Below are positions 1 to 8,197 of a stretch of 64,000 nt of DNA, in pieces. The notes under the pieces were generated by a model, which did no database searches, had not been told where the DNA came from, and was given only the letters and a program-made list of their open reading frames with translations. The translations under genes were made by a program, and so were the position numbers. The stretch's first letter is position 1. Each line of letters starts with the position of its first letter. Location: NCBI RefSeq assembly GCF_001552195.1, contig NZ_BCQS01000013.1, positions 1-64,000 of the forward strand. Direction: 5' to 3'. This stretch comes from Actinomadura latina NBRC 106108 (lineage in GTDB: Bacteria > Actinomycetota > Actinomycetes > Streptosporangiales > Streptosporangiaceae).

Positions 1-633
1 CAGAGCTTGATGACATCCTGGCGCAGCCGCCGCAGGAGCCGGTCACGCGTTCAGGCGCGGCTGGTTGGACGTGGATCTCCACCGGATGCGTGGACCTACC
101 CTGCGGCGCCGACCGGTGGGCCACTATTCCGCAATCGTTAGGGCCCGGAGCAAGAGCCGCGCGCCGTGTGCACCAGATCCTTCGCGAGCGGTATGGCGGC
201 CGCCTCTGCTCTGAGGCCCATGCCCGTCCGGAGGTCGCCCGTCGGCCGATCAGGACCGCTCAGTGTCAGGAGGGGCGGTCAGAGATGGCGCGGCTGGGCC
301 GGTCAACGGGCGGGGAGTGAGCCGCCTTGCCATCCGAATCGGTTGTTTCGGGATTAATGGGGCATAGTCATATCATCTAAATAGTCCCGCGCTTGAAGCC
401 GCGTTGTTCTGTGCTGCCCAAGCAGGCGAACGAAGTCCTTGGATAGACGGGGTATGGGACAAAGATATGGAGGCAGAGGCAGTCTGCCGTCAATATCGGC
501 ACGTGCAAAGTTCAAACGTGCGCGATTACATAGGGGCCGGTGTGGCCTGAGCGTCAGCCCCGCGCGTCACGGGACACGCCCTGCGAACCATGCGACGGGC
601 AGGTTCGCGCCCCCCGTGGAAAGGGCCGCCGGC
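1..633. other. Left-edge region without a firm gene
   Basis: One plus-strand frame is open from the edge (base 3) to a stop at 320. It could be the last 105 codons of a gene entering from the left, but it shows no recognisable motif. The part from 321 to 633 is lower in GC around 340-420 and probably holds the promoter of the next gene. I see no RNA gene or mobile-element end here. Confidence 0.3.
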
Positions 634-2787
634 GTGGGCGTGGAGAACAAGGGCGGTACCGACACCGGCACCGAGACCGCGGACCCCTCCACGACACGCG
701 ACCGCATCCCTGGGCCGCCGCCCGACAACCCGGGCTCCCCCGGCCAGCCGTCCCGCCTGGAAAGCCACGCCCGCGCCCGGCAGAGCCAGGAACAGAACGG
801 GTCGCAGCAGACCGAGGCCACCGGTTGCGGCGCCCAGGCGGACGGGCGGCGCGAGGGCAAGCCCAGCTCGCCGCAGGGCGGCGGGACCGAGAAAGCGGAA
901 GCGTCCGGCAAGCCCGAGAGCGGGCAGGCCGGGCGGCGGGACGAGGAGCCGCGCTCACGCGACAGCGGCACTCAGAGCGGGGGGCACACGGCCGGTGGTC
1001 GTGACCGTCCGCAGGGCCAGGCGTCCGAGCGGGAGGCCGACACCCGGGTCGAGCCGGCGGACAGGCCCGCGTCATCGGCGCGGCCGTACACGCTGCCGGC
1101 CGACAACCCCGGGTCGCCCGGCCAGCCGTCCCGGCTGGAGAGCCACGCCCGCGCCCGCGAGGCCCAGCAGCAGCGGAACGCGCAGAACGCCGAAGGTACC
1201 GGCGGCGGCAGCGGAGGGCAGTCGGGCGAGGCACGCGACGGCAAGCCCACCCCTCCGCAGGAGGGGAACCGGGCCGACAAGGCAGCGCCGGCAGGGCAGG
1301 CGGAGGCTGGTGCCACCGGGCGGGACACGCATGCCGAAGGGCACGGCGAACGCGAGGCCGCCGATGGTGAGGGCGTGCGCCAGGACGGGCGCCCGCCGGA
1401 GGCGCCACCCGCCGACACCCCCGCCGCGAGCGGCGGCGAGGCGTCCGGCGAGCGTGATCGGCCCGCCTCCCCGCCCTCCGGCGAGCAGGCCGGCGGCCCC
1501 GCGCCGGAGACCGGACGCCCGCAGGACCGGGAGCACTCGCCGCTCCCCGGTCAGGACAACGCCGCCGCACTCTCCGACAGCGGGACGCCGCCGGGGACCG
1601 AGCAGAACCCGCAGGGCACCGACAAGCAGGGCGCGGACGAGCAGGGCGACAGCCCGCCCCGGCCCGAACCGGCCACGGAGACCGGCGATCGGACCACCAG
1701 ACCCACACCAACCCCGCCAGACAGCACGCACGGGACCCCGGAACCGTCAGACCGGGACGCCCAGCCCGTGCGGGAGACCGGGACGAATTCTCAGGCGCCG
1801 GACGGACACGCCGACAACGGCCGCACGACCCCGCCCGAGGCACCCGAGTCGGCCGAGGCCGGTGAGTCCGGCGCGGAGCAGCCCGCCCATCGGTCGCAGG
1901 ACCGTCCCGGCACCGAGCAACCCGGCGAGGCCGCCACCGGCACCCTCGATCGCGGAACCACCAGCGACGCTCCCTCCGTCCCCCAGGAGGGCGAGCCCGC
2001 CCAGCCCGGCACAGAGACCCGCGAAGCCGTAGCCGGCGGCACCGCCCCCGACAGCGGAACGGACGACCAGCGCAACACCGATGATGCGCCGCCCCCGTCC
2101 GAAGAAACGGACCAGAGCGCCGGGGCACCGGAACCTCCCGGCGAATACGACGGCGACCATGGTAAGAAAGGCCAGGAGGACGGCTCCGAGCAGGACCCGG
2201 ACGAGACCAATCAGACAAACCCGGAGGCCCCCGCCAATCCCATTATTTCCAACGTGTACACCGACGGCCGTGGCCAAGTCCACGTCGAACCCCGATATGG
2301 ACGAGAGCACACCAGCGAGCCCGGCGCAGAAGTAGCCCGGAACCAACCGGAGACAACAGAACCCGCACAACTTCCCGACCGCGAAGACCTCGACCCGGTA
2401 GGGGCTCAGGGCGGCGAGGCCGAACGCGGCGAACTCCGCGACCCGGAGGACGATCCAGAAAGCCGCGACTATCAAGACGGCGATCCTGACAAGCCTTCGA
2501 GACGACTCGATTTGGCCCGTGAGGCTTTCGCGAAGGCCGACGACATCAAGGATTCCATAGAGAAGCTCACCGACCCGGCCCAGAAACACTTGGAACGAGT
2601 ACAGCCTACCGGACAGACATGCGGCACCCGTCCAAATTTTGATCACATAAAAGCAGGAGATTCCCAACTGCAGATCGGAAATGCCGCGATCGGCATATTC
2701 ACCACAGGAGTATTGATGGTGGAAACGGGGCGCATGGGCGTGAGGCTGGTCCGAAACCTACTAGGAAGGAACCATGACCGTAACTGA
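634..2787 (+). CDS. Pro/Glu/Gly-rich repeat-containing protein of unknown function
   Basis: About 717 residues, almost entirely hydrophilic and disordered-looking (Pro, Glu, Gly, Asp, Gln, Arg). It contains two copies of DNPGSPGQPSRLESHARAR, near residues 31-49 and 157-175. Only the last ~90 residues look folded: a charged helical stretch and then a short hydrophobic segment (GIFTTGVLMVETG) close to the C terminus. The frame is open from 439, but a GGAAAGG box 8 bases before GTG 634 favours that start. The 3' end overlaps the next gene by 14 bases, so the two are probably translationally coupled. I do not recognise the family. The layout of a long disordered protein with coupled small paralogues is compatible with a toxin or effector and its partners, but nothing catalytic is visible. 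Confidence 0.6.
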   Translation: MGVENKGGTDTGTETADPSTTRDRIPGPPPDNPGSPGQPSRLESHARARQSQEQNGSQQTEATGCGAQADGRREGKPSSPQGGGTEKAEASGKPESGQAGRRDEEPRSRDSGTQSGGHTAGGRDRPQGQASEREADTRVEPADRPASSARPYTLPADNPGSPGQPSRLESHARAREAQQQRNAQNAEGTGGGSGGQSGEARDGKPTPPQEGNRADKAAPAGQAEAGATGRDTHAEGHGEREAADGEGVRQDGRPPEAPPADTPAASGGEASGERDRPASPPSGEQAGGPAPETGRPQDREHSPLPGQDNAAALSDSGTPPGTEQNPQGTDKQGADEQGDSPPRPEPATETGDRTTRPTPTPPDSTHGTPEPSDRDAQPVRETGTNSQAPDGHADNGRTTPPEAPESAEAGESGAEQPAHRSQDRPGTEQPGEAATGTLDRGTTSDAPSVPQEGEPAQPGTETREAVAGGTAPDSGTDDQRNTDDAPPPSEETDQSAGAPEPPGEYDGDHGKKGQEDGSEQDPDETNQTNPEAPANPIISNVYTDGRGQVHVEPRYGREHTSEPGAEVARNQPETTEPAQLPDREDLDPVGAQGGEAERGELRDPEDDPESRDYQDGDPDKPSRRLDLAREAFAKADDIKDSIEKLTDPAQKHLERVQPTGQTCGTRPNFDHIKAGDSQLQIGNAAIGIFTTGVLMVETGRMGVRLVRNLLGRNHDRN
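721..1161 (+). repeat. Two-copy direct repeat inside the Pro/Glu-rich gene
   Basis: Copies at 721-780 and 1099-1161 are almost identical at the DNA level and encode the same 19-residue block (DNPGSPGQPSRLESHARAR). The stretch between them is also Gln/Glu/Gly-rich. This indicates internal duplication within the coding region. Confidence 0.8.
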
Positions 2788-3220
2788 TGAGCAGGCTGCA
2801 ACGTTGCGCGCCCAACTTGCGGGGCAGGTCGACGAGCACCGGCGGCTGGCACAACAACTGGATCCCGAGCAGGCCAAACTTGGATACGCCGCCCTCGTCG
2901 CCGCAGCCTTCATCGTGGCCGTTGAGCGACGTTTCATGAAAGACGGAAAAGTCTCGGACGACACAGAGGTAATCGACTTCATCGCAAGCGCTCGCGAGCG
3001 AAGCGACGACTCAGCCGAGATCATCAATCCCGAAGTAGCAGAAACGATGATCCTTCACCTACTCGGCAGAGGATCCGTGGCTGGAATAGACGAAAATACC
3101 AAATTTGAGCACCAGATCATCCTGCTCGCCGCGCTGGTCGGCCAAGCCCAACTCAACGACTCCGAGCTCGACACTTTCATGACCGAAGCAAGGTCACTGG
3201 CCGACCAAATTCTCGCATAA
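2774..3220 (+). CDS. Small helical protein of unknown function, paralogue of the next gene
   Basis: 148 residues, predicted all-helical and soluble. It shares a recognisable core with the downstream product: GYAALVAAAFIVAVERRF here against GYNLLLFGAFEVAVRRRF there, and INPEVAETMI against INPIIAEDMI. The start ATG lies inside the end of the upstream gene, and its stop overlaps the start of the next (shared base 3220), giving a coupled three-gene unit. The gene is clearly less GC-rich than its neighbours, with codons such as ATA, GTA, AAA and ACA, which suggests recent acquisition or relaxed selection. Function is unknown. A partner or immunity-like role for the upstream protein is only inference. 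Confidence 0.7.
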   Translation: MTVTDEQAATLRAQLAGQVDEHRRLAQQLDPEQAKLGYAALVAAAFIVAVERRFMKDGKVSDDTEVIDFIASARERSDDSAEIINPEVAETMILHLLGRGSVAGIDENTKFEHQIILLAALVGQAQLNDSELDTFMTEARSLADQILA

Positions 3221-3741
3221 TGAACATCTCCGCCGTAAGGATCGGCGAAGAGAACATGCTCGCGTTACGGTCGTTCCTATTGGAAGGGCCACAGGCGTGG
3301 ATCCCTCTGCAAGACGAGATGCAGAAGAACGACGAGACTGCGGCCGGGTACAACTTGCTGCTCTTCGGGGCGTTCGAGGTCGCGGTGCGGCGGAGGTTCG
3401 CGCCGACCTACACCGTTGGCCAGATCGTCCGCCTCGTCGCCGACCTGCGGGTCAGGCTCGGTGAGGACGCGAACGCGATCAACCCGATCATCGCCGAGGA
3501 CATGATCCGTCGCGCCGTCGACGCTCCCCCGCTCAAGGCCGACGTGCCGGACGACCTCACGGCCACACTGAACGCCCAGGTCTGCATCCTGTTGTACCTC
3601 GTCGGCGAGGCGGACTTCGATCGGGCGGGGCTGGAGCAGTTCATCGACGAGGCCACCGCCTACACCGAGCAGTGGCTTGCCGCACGGCAAAGCGAGCAGG
3701 CCGGAGCAGACCGAGCAGCGACAGGCGACCGCTGCATCTAG
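3220..3741 (+). CDS. Small helical protein of unknown function, paralogue of the previous gene
   Basis: 173 residues, helical, with no signal peptide or membrane segment. The central block (AGYNLLLFGAFEVAVRRRF, residues ~43-61) and the INPIIAEDMI block (~90-99) match the upstream protein, so the pair arose by duplication. Unlike that gene it has normal high-GC codon use. The two genes overlap by a single base at TAATG, giving coupled translation. The C-terminal tail (residues ~155-173) is Ala/Gln-rich and probably flexible. No catalytic motif is visible and the family is not recognised. Confidence 0.75.
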   Translation: MNISAVRIGEENMLALRSFLLEGPQAWIPLQDEMQKNDETAAGYNLLLFGAFEVAVRRRFAPTYTVGQIVRLVADLRVRLGEDANAINPIIAEDMIRRAVDAPPLKADVPDDLTATLNAQVCILLYLVGEADFDRAGLEQFIDEATAYTEQWLAARQSEQAGADRAATGDRCI

Positions 3742-4264
3742 CGCCTCCACCCACCCGGAGGCAGATCGGTCTCCGCATCCGGCCGCCCGCCACCAGCCTG
3801 GCTGAGGACTGCGTGACAATCGACTCGCCGGACGTCCGGCCAGTCGATCCTGCGTCTCAAGCCAACGCGTCACCTGTGTTCTGTGCCTCACTGGTGGACG
3901 CGGGCCGCTGACCGACGGCGAGGGCGACGGACAAGCCCGTTCGACCAGGGCCACCGTCCGGGCAGGCAATTGCTCACTGCTGACCGACGTACTGCCACGC
4001 GCCGCCCCAGTTCGGGGCACTGATTCGCAAATCCGACACTTGCGGATAAGCGGGATCTACAATCCGGACCTTTTGAGACAAATAGAGTGCCCGAAGGTCG
4101 CACGTTCAGAATTTGCGCGTGCGGATGCCGAGGGCATGTTCCTTTCCGGCGCGCGGATCGACTGTTTGTCCGAGCGTGACCGTACGATTACTCGATAGTG
4201 GCCGATCGTACAGAGTCAATGATCGGCACGGATCGTGTCCGATGCGATATCGGGAGGACGGCCG
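3742..4264. other. Intergenic region upstream of the XRE regulator
   Basis: 523 bases without a convincing gene. The stretch from about 4020 to 4110 is AT-richer than its surroundings and may hold a promoter, but no clean -35/-10 pair stands out. The inverted repeat at 4182-4211 is listed separately. Confidence 0.5.
4182..4211. promoter_or_regulatory. Inverted repeat, candidate XRE operator
   Basis: GTACGAT (4182-4188) and ATCGTAC (4205-4211) form a perfect 7-bp inverted repeat with a 16-base spacer, ending about 50 bases before the start of the XRE/DUF5753 gene. The arms lie on roughly the same helical face. Autoregulation by the adjacent HTH protein is a reasonable inference. Confidence 0.4.
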
Positions 4265-5146
4265 ATGCCGAGCCCCTACGTTCGCCGCCGGCAACTGGCG
4301 GCCGAGATACGCAAACTCCGCGAGAGCCGCGGCCTCACCACCGACGGCCTGGCCCGCATCATGTTCTACAACCGCGCCAAGATCTCCCGCCTGGAGAACG
4401 CACAGGTCCGCCCGGACGTCGGCGAGATCATGAACATGCTCGACATCCTCGAAATCACCGGCAGCCAGTACGACAAGCTCCTCAAGCTCACTCGCGAGGC
4501 TGCCCACAAAGGCTGGTGGGACAAGTACGGCGTCTCCATGGGACCGCGCCAGAAGCTCGCGGCCGATCTGGAGTACAACTCCGCCACCGTCCGCAGCTAC
4601 GACCAGACGGCGATGCCCGGCGCCCTTCAGTGCCGATCGTTCATCGACGGTCTCGTCAGCCTCGACGAGAGCCAGAAGACGCTCGACTATGAGCCGGACC
4701 GGATGGCCGAGGCTCGCGAGCGTCGGCAGCGCGAACTGCTCAGGCCAGGGGGGCCAGCCTACGAGATCATCCTCGACGAGTCGGTGATCCACCGGCTGGC
4801 GGTACCGGCTGAGGCGATGGCCGCCCAACTCCAGCACATGATCCAAATGGTCTCGGCGGAGGAGCGGATCACCGTTCGCGTGCTCATGCACAACGCCCGC
4901 ATCCCTGGAGGCTTCCTCCCGAAGGCGTCGTTCTACCTTTACACGTTCGCAGACCCCGGCGACCAGCCGATCGCGATCGTCGATACCGTCACCACCGACC
5001 TCGTTCTTACCAAGCGCGGCGAAGTGGCACGGTATACCGGGATATATGACCGCCTCCGGGAGGCCGCTCTGTCCACGGAGGACAGCATCGCCTTCCTGAC
5101 GGAGGTGGCCGACCGGCTCACCGACCAGACAGGATCGGGAACATGA
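4265..5146 (+). CDS. XRE-family regulator with DUF5753 C terminus
   Basis: 293 residues. Residues ~6-70 form an XRE helix-turn-helix (LAAEIRKLRESRGLTTDGLA ... KISRLENAQVRPDVGEIMNM). Residues ~100-285 match the actinomycete DUF5753 domain, including VRSYDQTAMPGALQ and a late AIVDTVTTDLVL segment. A GGGAGG box at 4251-4256 favours ATG 4265 over an in-frame ATG 30 bases upstream. The stop overlaps the DUF397 start as ATGA. Such pairs are abundant in filamentous actinomycetes, where WhiJ-like members influence differentiation and toxin-antitoxin-like behaviour has been proposed. A specific role here cannot be read from sequence. Confidence 0.93.
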   Translation: MPSPYVRRRQLAAEIRKLRESRGLTTDGLARIMFYNRAKISRLENAQVRPDVGEIMNMLDILEITGSQYDKLLKLTREAAHKGWWDKYGVSMGPRQKLAADLEYNSATVRSYDQTAMPGALQCRSFIDGLVSLDESQKTLDYEPDRMAEARERRQRELLRPGGPAYEIILDESVIHRLAVPAEAMAAQLQHMIQMVSAEERITVRVLMHNARIPGGFLPKASFYLYTFADPGDQPIAIVDTVTTDLVLTKRGEVARYTGIYDRLREAALSTEDSIAFLTEVADRLTDQTGSGT

Positions 5147-5337
5147 CCAAGCAGTTCCACGACTGGCGTAAGTCTCGCCACAGCGAACCCAACGGCCACT
5201 GCATCGAAGTGGGCCGGGCAACCGACGGCACGATCGGCGTCCGGGACACCAAGCTTCACGGCAACGGTCCGACCCTGGAACTCACCAGGGAGGAATGGCG
5301 GGTCCTTCTCCAGGAGATCCGCGCCCACGATCACTGA
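5143..5337 (+). CDS. DUF397 protein, partner of the XRE/DUF5753 regulator
   Basis: 64 residues with the DUF397 signature: WRKSRHSEPNGHCIEVG near the N terminus, then VRDTK, and a terminal Trp/Leu helix (LTREEWRVLLQEI). It overlaps the regulator by four bases (ATGA), so the two are translationally coupled. Family members are small acidic or neutral proteins that accompany XRE/DUF5753 regulators; related pairs have been discussed as toxin-antitoxin-like modules. A strong hairpin follows the stop and ends the operon. Confidence 0.93.
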   Translation: MTKQFHDWRKSRHSEPNGHCIEVGRATDGTIGVRDTKLHGNGPTLELTREEWRVLLQEIRAHDH

Positions 5338-5357
5338 TCCCCCCCCACCAAATATCG

Positions 5358-5391
5358 CGGCCTTGAGGCGAGCTCGCTCGTCTCAAGGCCG
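5358..5391 (+). terminator. Intrinsic-type terminator after DUF397
   Basis: A perfect 10-bp stem, CGGCCTTGAG (5358-5367) with CTCAAGGCCG (5382-5391), starts 20 bases after the DUF397 stop. The loop can partly pair internally. There is no T-tract, as is usual for high-GC actinomycete terminators. It could also serve the minus-strand relic to its right. Confidence 0.75.
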
Positions 5392-5413
5392 ATGGCGTCT
5401 TGGGCGCCCACAC

Positions 5414-5905
5414 TCACCTGCCGGGGTGACGCGGTCCTTCCGATCCGGTGCCGGTGGTGAGGACGTAGCTGTCATTCTCGAGCGCCGCTTCAATCGACTG
5501 GCGCTGGTGCCGGTGCAGGGTGCGGGTGCGCTTCGCATCGTCCTTGGGGTGCTCTTTGGCGCGGAAAGAAGCGAGCGCAGTACAGGTGGAGCTTCTTCTT
5601 TTCGGCCAGCTCGGCGACGGTGCCTGCGGGCTCGAAGTTCGGGTCGAGCGATCGGCTCGTTCCTCGGACAGGAGGCGGTGGACCTGTACGGATTCCAGTT
5701 GCCCCATCCGGTGCGCTCGCGCGATCGCCTGCCTGCGGGGCAGGCCGGAGGCGGGTCGCCGGTGGGCCTCGTGGGGCGATCGTCCACGCCCAGAATCGAC
5801 GGGTGCGGTCGGCCAGCGGGAGCCCAGCCGCAGGACGAGCGCGGCTCCCCGCCCCGGTGGCCACGAACCGCCGCGGTCGTATGCCGCGCCCCCTCGACCG
5901 CTCAC
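5414..5905 (-). pseudogene. Decayed helicase relic (SNF2 C terminus joined to a DEAD/DEAH N-terminal motif)
   Basis: Read on the minus strand, the frame contains QAIARAHRMGQLESVQVHRLL, matching the final motif of SNF2-family helicases (RAHRxGQ followed by VxVHRLL). About 75 residues later comes HQRQSIEAALENDSYVLTTG continuing to TGTGS, which matches the Q-motif and Walker A approach of a different DEAD/DEAH helicase. A one-base loss just after TGTGS turns the expected GKS into EG and ends the frame soon after. Another minus frame (5490-5864) holds a sensible-looking piece (DPNFEPAGTVAELAEKKKLH), so frameshifts are present. No start, no complete domain and no rescue of the frames is visible. 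I read this as the remains of two adjacent helicase genes fused by deletion. Confidence 0.65.
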
Positions 5906-6127
5906 GCGCGATTAACGCGCCGACGGCTTCATTCTCGGCGCTGGTGGCGCAGGTATCGACGCCGAGGGCAAGCGGCGCTCGTCCAGCAAGTTGACGTCGG
6001 CGGGTGATTCCGTGGTTGTCCGGAGGTGGTCGGGGGTTGTACGGGGTTCAATCATCTTGGGGGGCGGGGTGCTCCTAGGATGTTCGGACCTGACGGGTCG
6101 TCAGGGCTGGTGAAAGGGCGGTGCGGG

Positions 6128-8197
6128 GTGGCTCAGCTTGCTATTGCGGATTCGTTCATGCCGCAGTACGCCAAGTTGGAGCCGAAGGTGCGCAAGGGCG
6201 TCGAGGCGGCGATCGCGAAGTTCGCGGAGCACACACATGCGGGGCTGCACCTGGAGAAGCTCAACAACGCCAAGGATCCGCGGATACGGACGATCCGGAT
6301 CGACCAGTTCTGGCGCGGGGTGGTGCTGGCGCCGGAGACGGGGGACGTCTACTGTTTGCTGGCGGTGAAGGCCCATGATGAGGCGATCGCGTGGGCGAGG
6401 AGCAGGAAGTTCTCGGTCAACCAGGCGATCGGCGTGCTGGAGGTGCGGGACCAGGTCGCGCTTGAGGAGATGTCGCCGGCGCTGGAGAAGGTCGCGGAGA
6501 AGACGAACTTCCGGCTGCTGGGCCATGTCTTCGACAAGGATCTGGTGCGGCTCGGGGTCGATGCGGAGCTGATTCCGCTCGTCAAGCTGCTGACCGACGA
6601 GTCGCATCTGCAGGCGATGGAGAAACTGCTTCCGGACCCGCAGTTCATCGCACTGCTGGCGCTCGCTCAGGGCATGAGCGTTCAGCAGGCTTGGGAAGAG
6701 GTCGCGAAGTACCTGCCGGCCGAGGAGAAGCCGACCGCCGTTGATCCGGACGACCTGGTGACCGCGATGCGGCGGACGCCGGGGCAGGTCGTTTTCGTCA
6801 ATGGGCCGGAGGAACTGCGGGACATTCTCGCGCACCCGTTCGATACGTGGCGCATCTTCCTCCATCCGACGCAGAGCCGGGTCGCGCTGCGACCGTCGTA
6901 CAGCGGGCCTGTTCAGGTAACGGGCGGGGCCGGGACGGGGAAGACCGTCACGGCGCTGCATCGGGCGAAGTTCCTCGCGGGTAAAGGCGGACGTGTTCTG
7001 CTGACGACGTTCACGCGGAACCTGGCGGAGGCGCTGCAAAAGCAGATCGATCTGCTCGTGGACGATCCGGAGGTGCGCGAACGGATTCATGTGCAGCACG
7101 TGGATTCGCTGTCGTACTCGATCGTCGGACGGCACCACCGGCCCGGTATCGCCGGAGCGGATGTGAAGGACCCGCTGTGGGAGGAGGCGGCGGAGGGGAC
7201 GCCGTTCTCGCCGACGTTCCTGGAGCGGGAATGGGAGCAGATCGTCCTGGCGCAGGGGTTGCAGAGCGAGGAGGAATACCTCGCCTGCACGCGGGCCGGG
7301 CGCGGGGTGCCGCTGGGGAAGACGCAGCGGGCGGTCGTGTGGCGCGCCATCGGGCATGTGGTGGACGGGCTCGCGAGAGACGGGAAGTCGACGTTCCATC
7401 AGCTCGCCAATGAGGCGGCCGAACTGGTGGACGAGCCCGAATACGACCATGTGATCGTCGATGAGGCGCAGGACATCCACACGGCGCAGTGGCGGCTGCT
7501 GCGGCGGCTCGTCGCGGAAGGCCCCGATGACCTGTTCATCGTCGGCGACCCGCATCAGCGGATCTACGACAGCCATGTTTCGCTGACGAGTCTCGGCATC
7601 AGCGTCCGGGGGCGCAGCACCAAACTGAAGATCAACTACCGGACGACGCAGGAGATCCTGGCGTGGTCCGTGCCGTTGCTCGGCCATTCGCCGGCTCAGG
7701 GGCTTGACGATTCGGCGGACACGCTGGACGGATACCGGTCGCCGATGCATGGACGGCGACCTCTGGTGAAGGCTTACCCGGATCTGGATGCGGAACTGGA
7801 TGGGCTTGTCGAGCAGGTCCGTGCCTGGCTGGACGCCGACGTCGAGAAACATGCGATCGGTGTCGCGGCGCGTTATGTGTGGGTGGCGCGGAAGGCCGCC
7901 AAGCGGCTGAAGGACGAGGGCATCGCGGCGTATCAGGTGCCCAGCAAGTCACCGGGTGTTCAGGTCGGGACCATGCACCGGATGAAGGGCCTTGAGTTCC
8001 GGTGCATCGCTGTCATCGGTGCTGATGAGAATGCGCTGCCGGCGTCGAAGGCGATCACGCCGGAGGACGAGGACCCGAAGGCGCACGCGCAGGACGTCCA
8101 GAAGGAGCGGTGCCTGCTGTTCGTCGCCTCTACGCGGGCGCGCGACCATCTGTACGTGTCGTATGCGGGGTCGCCTAGCCCGTTCCTGCCTGGGTGA
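6128..8197 (+). CDS. UvrD/Rep-type helicase with N-terminal RelE-like domain
   Basis: 689 residues. The first ~100 residues look like a RelE/ParE-type toxin fold: a basic helical start (KLEPKVRKGVEAAIAKF), then GLHLEKL, RTIRIDQFWRGVVL and VYCLLAVKAHDEAIAWA. The rest is a superfamily 1A helicase: Walker A GGAGTGKT near residue 270, Walker B DEAQD near 445, GDPHQRIYD, NYRTTQEI, and motifs V/VI (TMHRMKGLEF, LLFVASTRARDHLYVSY). GTG 6128 is preferred because AAAGGG lies ~9 bases upstream; the frame is open further left. Proteins of this architecture occur in other bacteria, where the RelE part may act as an RNA- or ribosome-sensing element. Its last 23 bases overlap the end of the convergent kinase gene. 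A defence or stress role is inferred from context. Confidence 0.9.
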   Translation: MAQLAIADSFMPQYAKLEPKVRKGVEAAIAKFAEHTHAGLHLEKLNNAKDPRIRTIRIDQFWRGVVLAPETGDVYCLLAVKAHDEAIAWARSRKFSVNQAIGVLEVRDQVALEEMSPALEKVAEKTNFRLLGHVFDKDLVRLGVDAELIPLVKLLTDESHLQAMEKLLPDPQFIALLALAQGMSVQQAWEEVAKYLPAEEKPTAVDPDDLVTAMRRTPGQVVFVNGPEELRDILAHPFDTWRIFLHPTQSRVALRPSYSGPVQVTGGAGTGKTVTALHRAKFLAGKGGRVLLTTFTRNLAEALQKQIDLLVDDPEVRERIHVQHVDSLSYSIVGRHHRPGIAGADVKDPLWEEAAEGTPFSPTFLEREWEQIVLAQGLQSEEEYLACTRAGRGVPLGKTQRAVVWRAIGHVVDGLARDGKSTFHQLANEAAELVDEPEYDHVIVDEAQDIHTAQWRLLRRLVAEGPDDLFIVGDPHQRIYDSHVSLTSLGISVRGRSTKLKINYRTTQEILAWSVPLLGHSPAQGLDDSADTLDGYRSPMHGRRPLVKAYPDLDAELDGLVEQVRAWLDADVEKHAIGVAARYVWVARKAAKRLKDEGIAAYQVPSKSPGVQVGTMHRMKGLEFRCIAVIGADENALPASKAITPEDEDPKAHAQDVQKERCLLFVASTRARDHLYVSYAGSPSPFLPG

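Noticed and set aside
554..2218. Arg/Pro-rich minus-strand frame opposite the repeat protein
   Set aside because: All six frames are open here because of the GC-rich low-complexity sequence. The plus frame is preferred for its ribosome binding site and overlap with the next gene.
6101..7852. 583-codon open frame on the minus strand opposite the UvrD gene
   Set aside because: It is the antisense shadow of a gene with complete helicase motifs; its product is Arg/Pro/Gln-rich with no recognisable motif.
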